Positions 59,801 to 64,000 of a stretch of 64,000 nt of DNA are shown in pieces. The stretch spans positions 795,001 through 859,000 of the forward strand of contig JAIGNY010004531.1 of the NCBI GenBank assembly GCA_020152595.1. The letters run 5' to 3'. A program made the position numbers and the translations under genes. The stretch is from Chiridota heheva. Its lineage: Eukaryota > Echinodermata > Holothuroidea > Apodida > Chiridotidae. The notes under the pieces were generated by a model. The model saw nothing but the letters and a program-made list of their open reading frames with translations, did no database searches and was not told the DNA's origin. Within the stretch, counting starts at the first letter, position 1. Every line of letters begins with the position of its first letter.

Positions 59801-62035
59801 TACCAGTACCAGTTCAGCGAACTTTACTGATTGCAGATTTTTGCTCGCTTCCGATTTTTCTTCATATTTTCCTTAAGTAAGTTATCTTTTCACCGGGTAT
59901 ACGAAGAGTAACTTTAACGTTAACGCTATCTGATTGTTTGTTATACTCAGACAAAGCCTACATACCCGATATAAAGTGCTTGCTGCAAATCCTAGTGTGT
60001 AAGGCATACCGTAGGTTGAAAGCCGTTGCGTCGTACAGCAGAAGCCCACTTCGAACGTCGATCAGGATCAGATGGAAATTGAGAAAATGTCTTTTTATTC
60101 TCCCCGCACACATCTATTAGTGCAACCAACGGCACAGCAAAAATTTCAGCATAATTATCTTACAAAAATAATCTTATATAACAACATACAAACGTATGTA
60201 AGTCTAATTAAGTGTTCATCATATGATGTGGTTTTGACAGACAAAATGGCGATGTAAACAAAGTCACGTGTACCTCATGACGTCAGCTGAAACACCCTAT
60301 TATAAAGTCTGAAAGAACCATTGAAATAAAAGGTTTTCAGATTGTTTTATATCAGCAATGAATCATATAGCCAAACAGAGAAACTTTATGTGCAAAGGTA
60401 TGACTATCATAGTAAAGCAAATAATACGGTACACTGATGAAAACCAAATTGATGAAGCTCATAGATTAGAGCAGGGAGTTGTTACCGGGGTAGTAACTCA
60501 GTGGATACCACCCACAGGTTGTATCTTGTTTTCATTTTTAACAGGATTATGTCCAATTTAACAATTTGATTGTTTCTTGACCTTAAAAAACAATCTTTAT
60601 CCATTATCTCTGGACCTTAGTGGATCAAACCTCAACTGTGTCATAAAAATTGTTTCAATCTTTATGTCTTTTGTTCAAGTATTCATCATTATCATCAGTT
60701 GATGTCTTGTGGAGTGATTGCAGATAAAATCATCATCAAATATGCTTAACCTTTGACCTAATACGATTCTGTGATAGACCCACACCATAGAAATATCAAT
60801 ATTTAATACAAATAATTAAATTCAAATAGTTGTGTGGGCATTTGGAGATGGAAACAATGTATACAATTTCATGTCAATCACCAGAACAGATTGGCAAAGG
60901 ACAAAATGATGTACTTGAAGATTAAGAATGCAACTCCCAGATCAGTCAAAGTTAAATTAAAATGGAACTCTTTGTTTAATGGCAAATGTCTGTCAAAAGG
61001 ATGTACTTGCAGATTGAGATTGCAATTCCCAAATCAGTAAAAAAAATAACTATTGAATGCTCTTTTTTGAATGGGGTAAGGTTGGATACAGATATCTGTA
61101 ACTTGCAGCCAGTAGTATATACATATGATCAATAATTCTAAAGATTACACAGATATATCTGTAATTGAATTTCTATTGTACTTTTGGATATGCTGAAATA
61201 TATAAAAGCTTTAAAAGGGTGAATGGATCATCAAGGCATTCTCTGACATAAGTTTGTTAAAATAATTCTCTTTGATGTATCCAAATATATCCTTTCAATT
61301 TACACGAACAAAACAAGGCCTTAATTGCATAAGGATTGGGAAGGGGGGGGGGGGGGGTAGGGAGGGTGATTGCTATTGCACACAGGTCAGATAGAGCGAA
61401 CCTACTGTAGTACACCGACCAACATGTAAAATATAAAGGCTGGATATATTTTACCAGAGCTTTGGTGCCAAAGTATTAAGGAATATCAGGATAAAGTTGA
61501 GAAAATGTTGTAAATTAATTACAAAGTACCTATTTGTAATTAAGAATGTCAGGATAAAGTTTAAGGAAATGTCAGGAAAAAGTTGAGAAAATGTTATAAA
61601 TTAATTTCAAAGTACCTATTTGCAGCATGTGTAGGATCAGTAAGATCAATATAAGAGTGAGGGAGTGGGGAAGAAAAAGGGTAGATGACATTGACAGACA
61701 GGTTCCTTTTTTTTAAATAAGTCTTTTTACCCCATCTCTTAAATGGCTCCAACTTTTTTTGCTTTATGCTTTATGAAATTACATGTAGATACTTTTGCTT
61801 TCTTACACATCATTGCCAAACATGCTGATAAAGCATATTATAACACAAGTGGGTTTATTACTGATTGTTGTGTTTGATGTGTATTATTGACTGTCCCATG
61901 ACATTTCCCTGGAATACAAGTTTACCAAAAACATTTTATATGTTGTATCATTAGAATTCCTCATACACTGGTCTTGATTTTTATTCTGCTTTCCTGTTGT
62001 TTGATAAAACACTTCTTCTCGTTCTTGTCTTGCAG
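56849..62035. other. Remainder of the giant intron, no gene seen
   Basis: AT-rich sequence with a G homopolymer near 61347-61359. A CACGTG (60265-60270) and a palindromic TGACGTCA (60278-60285) lie 8 bp apart. Short open frames look random. Confidence 0.4.
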
Positions 62036-62119
62036 TTATCGCTTTCCTGGCCTTTGCTGGCCTCCCTGCTGCCAGTACCAGAGCAATGATGTCCAAAATT
62101 GTGGCACCTGTGGAACAAG
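62036..62119 (+). CDS. SLC46-family transporter, exon 4 (84 nt)
   Basis: After the acceptor CTTGTCTTGCAG it encodes IAFLAFAGLPAASTRAMMSK and then IVAPVEQ, matching the TM10 end and the conserved SK-x-V-x-x-x-EQG loop of SLC46 proteins. The donor is GTCAGT at 62120. Phase 1 on both sides fits exon 3. With exons 1-3 this gives about 406 residues. The last transmembrane segments (about 50-70 residues in the family) are not seen before the window ends. Confidence 0.88.
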
Positions 62120-63997
<1,878 letters not shown>

Positions 63998-64000
63998 ATA

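Overview
This window looks like nuclear DNA of an animal, most likely a marine invertebrate deuterostome such as an echinoderm. That placement is an inference. It rests on spliced host exons, an AT-rich background dotted with words such as CCTAACGTTA, and co-occurring Polinton, DIRS-like, L2-like, I-like and hAT transposons plus tRNA-derived SINEs. No bacterial-style operon, rRNA gene or intact tRNA gene is visible.

Only two host genes are supported. On the minus strand, 1907-2234 is a first coding exon for a secreted protein with an IGFBP N-terminal (cysteine-rich) domain. On the plus strand, four exons (CDS 25462-26356, then 28418-28483, 29058-29231 and 62036-62119) encode an SLC46-family (MFS) transporter. 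All junctions are phase 1, and the gene runs off the right edge. The intron between exons 3 and 4 is about 32.8 kb and holds most of the transposons in the right half.

The left-centre (about 8161-20543) is a decaying Polinton/Maverick, a virus-like self-synthesising transposon. Reading leftwards on the minus strand it has a packaging ATPase, a retroviral-type integrase with C-terminal chromodomain, a minor capsid protein, a small basic protein, a double jelly-roll major capsid protein, an adenain-like protease and a protein-primed DNA polymerase B. Only the protease is an intact frame. The polymerase has frameshifts and two altered catalytic motifs, the major capsid gene is split by a SINE, and the left terminus is missing where the element abuts a degenerate satellite.

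The giant SLC46 intron contains inverted SINEs, several LINE fragments, a 24-bp minisatellite inside inverted ends, and a 4338-bp hAT element with a perfect 8-bp target duplication nested in an L2-like LINE. It also holds a second L2-like LINE and a DIRS-like tyrosine-recombinase retrotransposon (about 47.7-54.2 kb).

The most unusual object is inside the DIRS recombinase. A 48-bp (16-codon) segment between the catalytic His-x-x-Arg and the nucleophilic Tyr has expanded into about 53 in-frame copies, giving an uninterrupted 909-codon frame. Several short non-autonomous DNA transposons have readable ends and target duplications. One lies immediately upstream of the first SLC46 coding exon.
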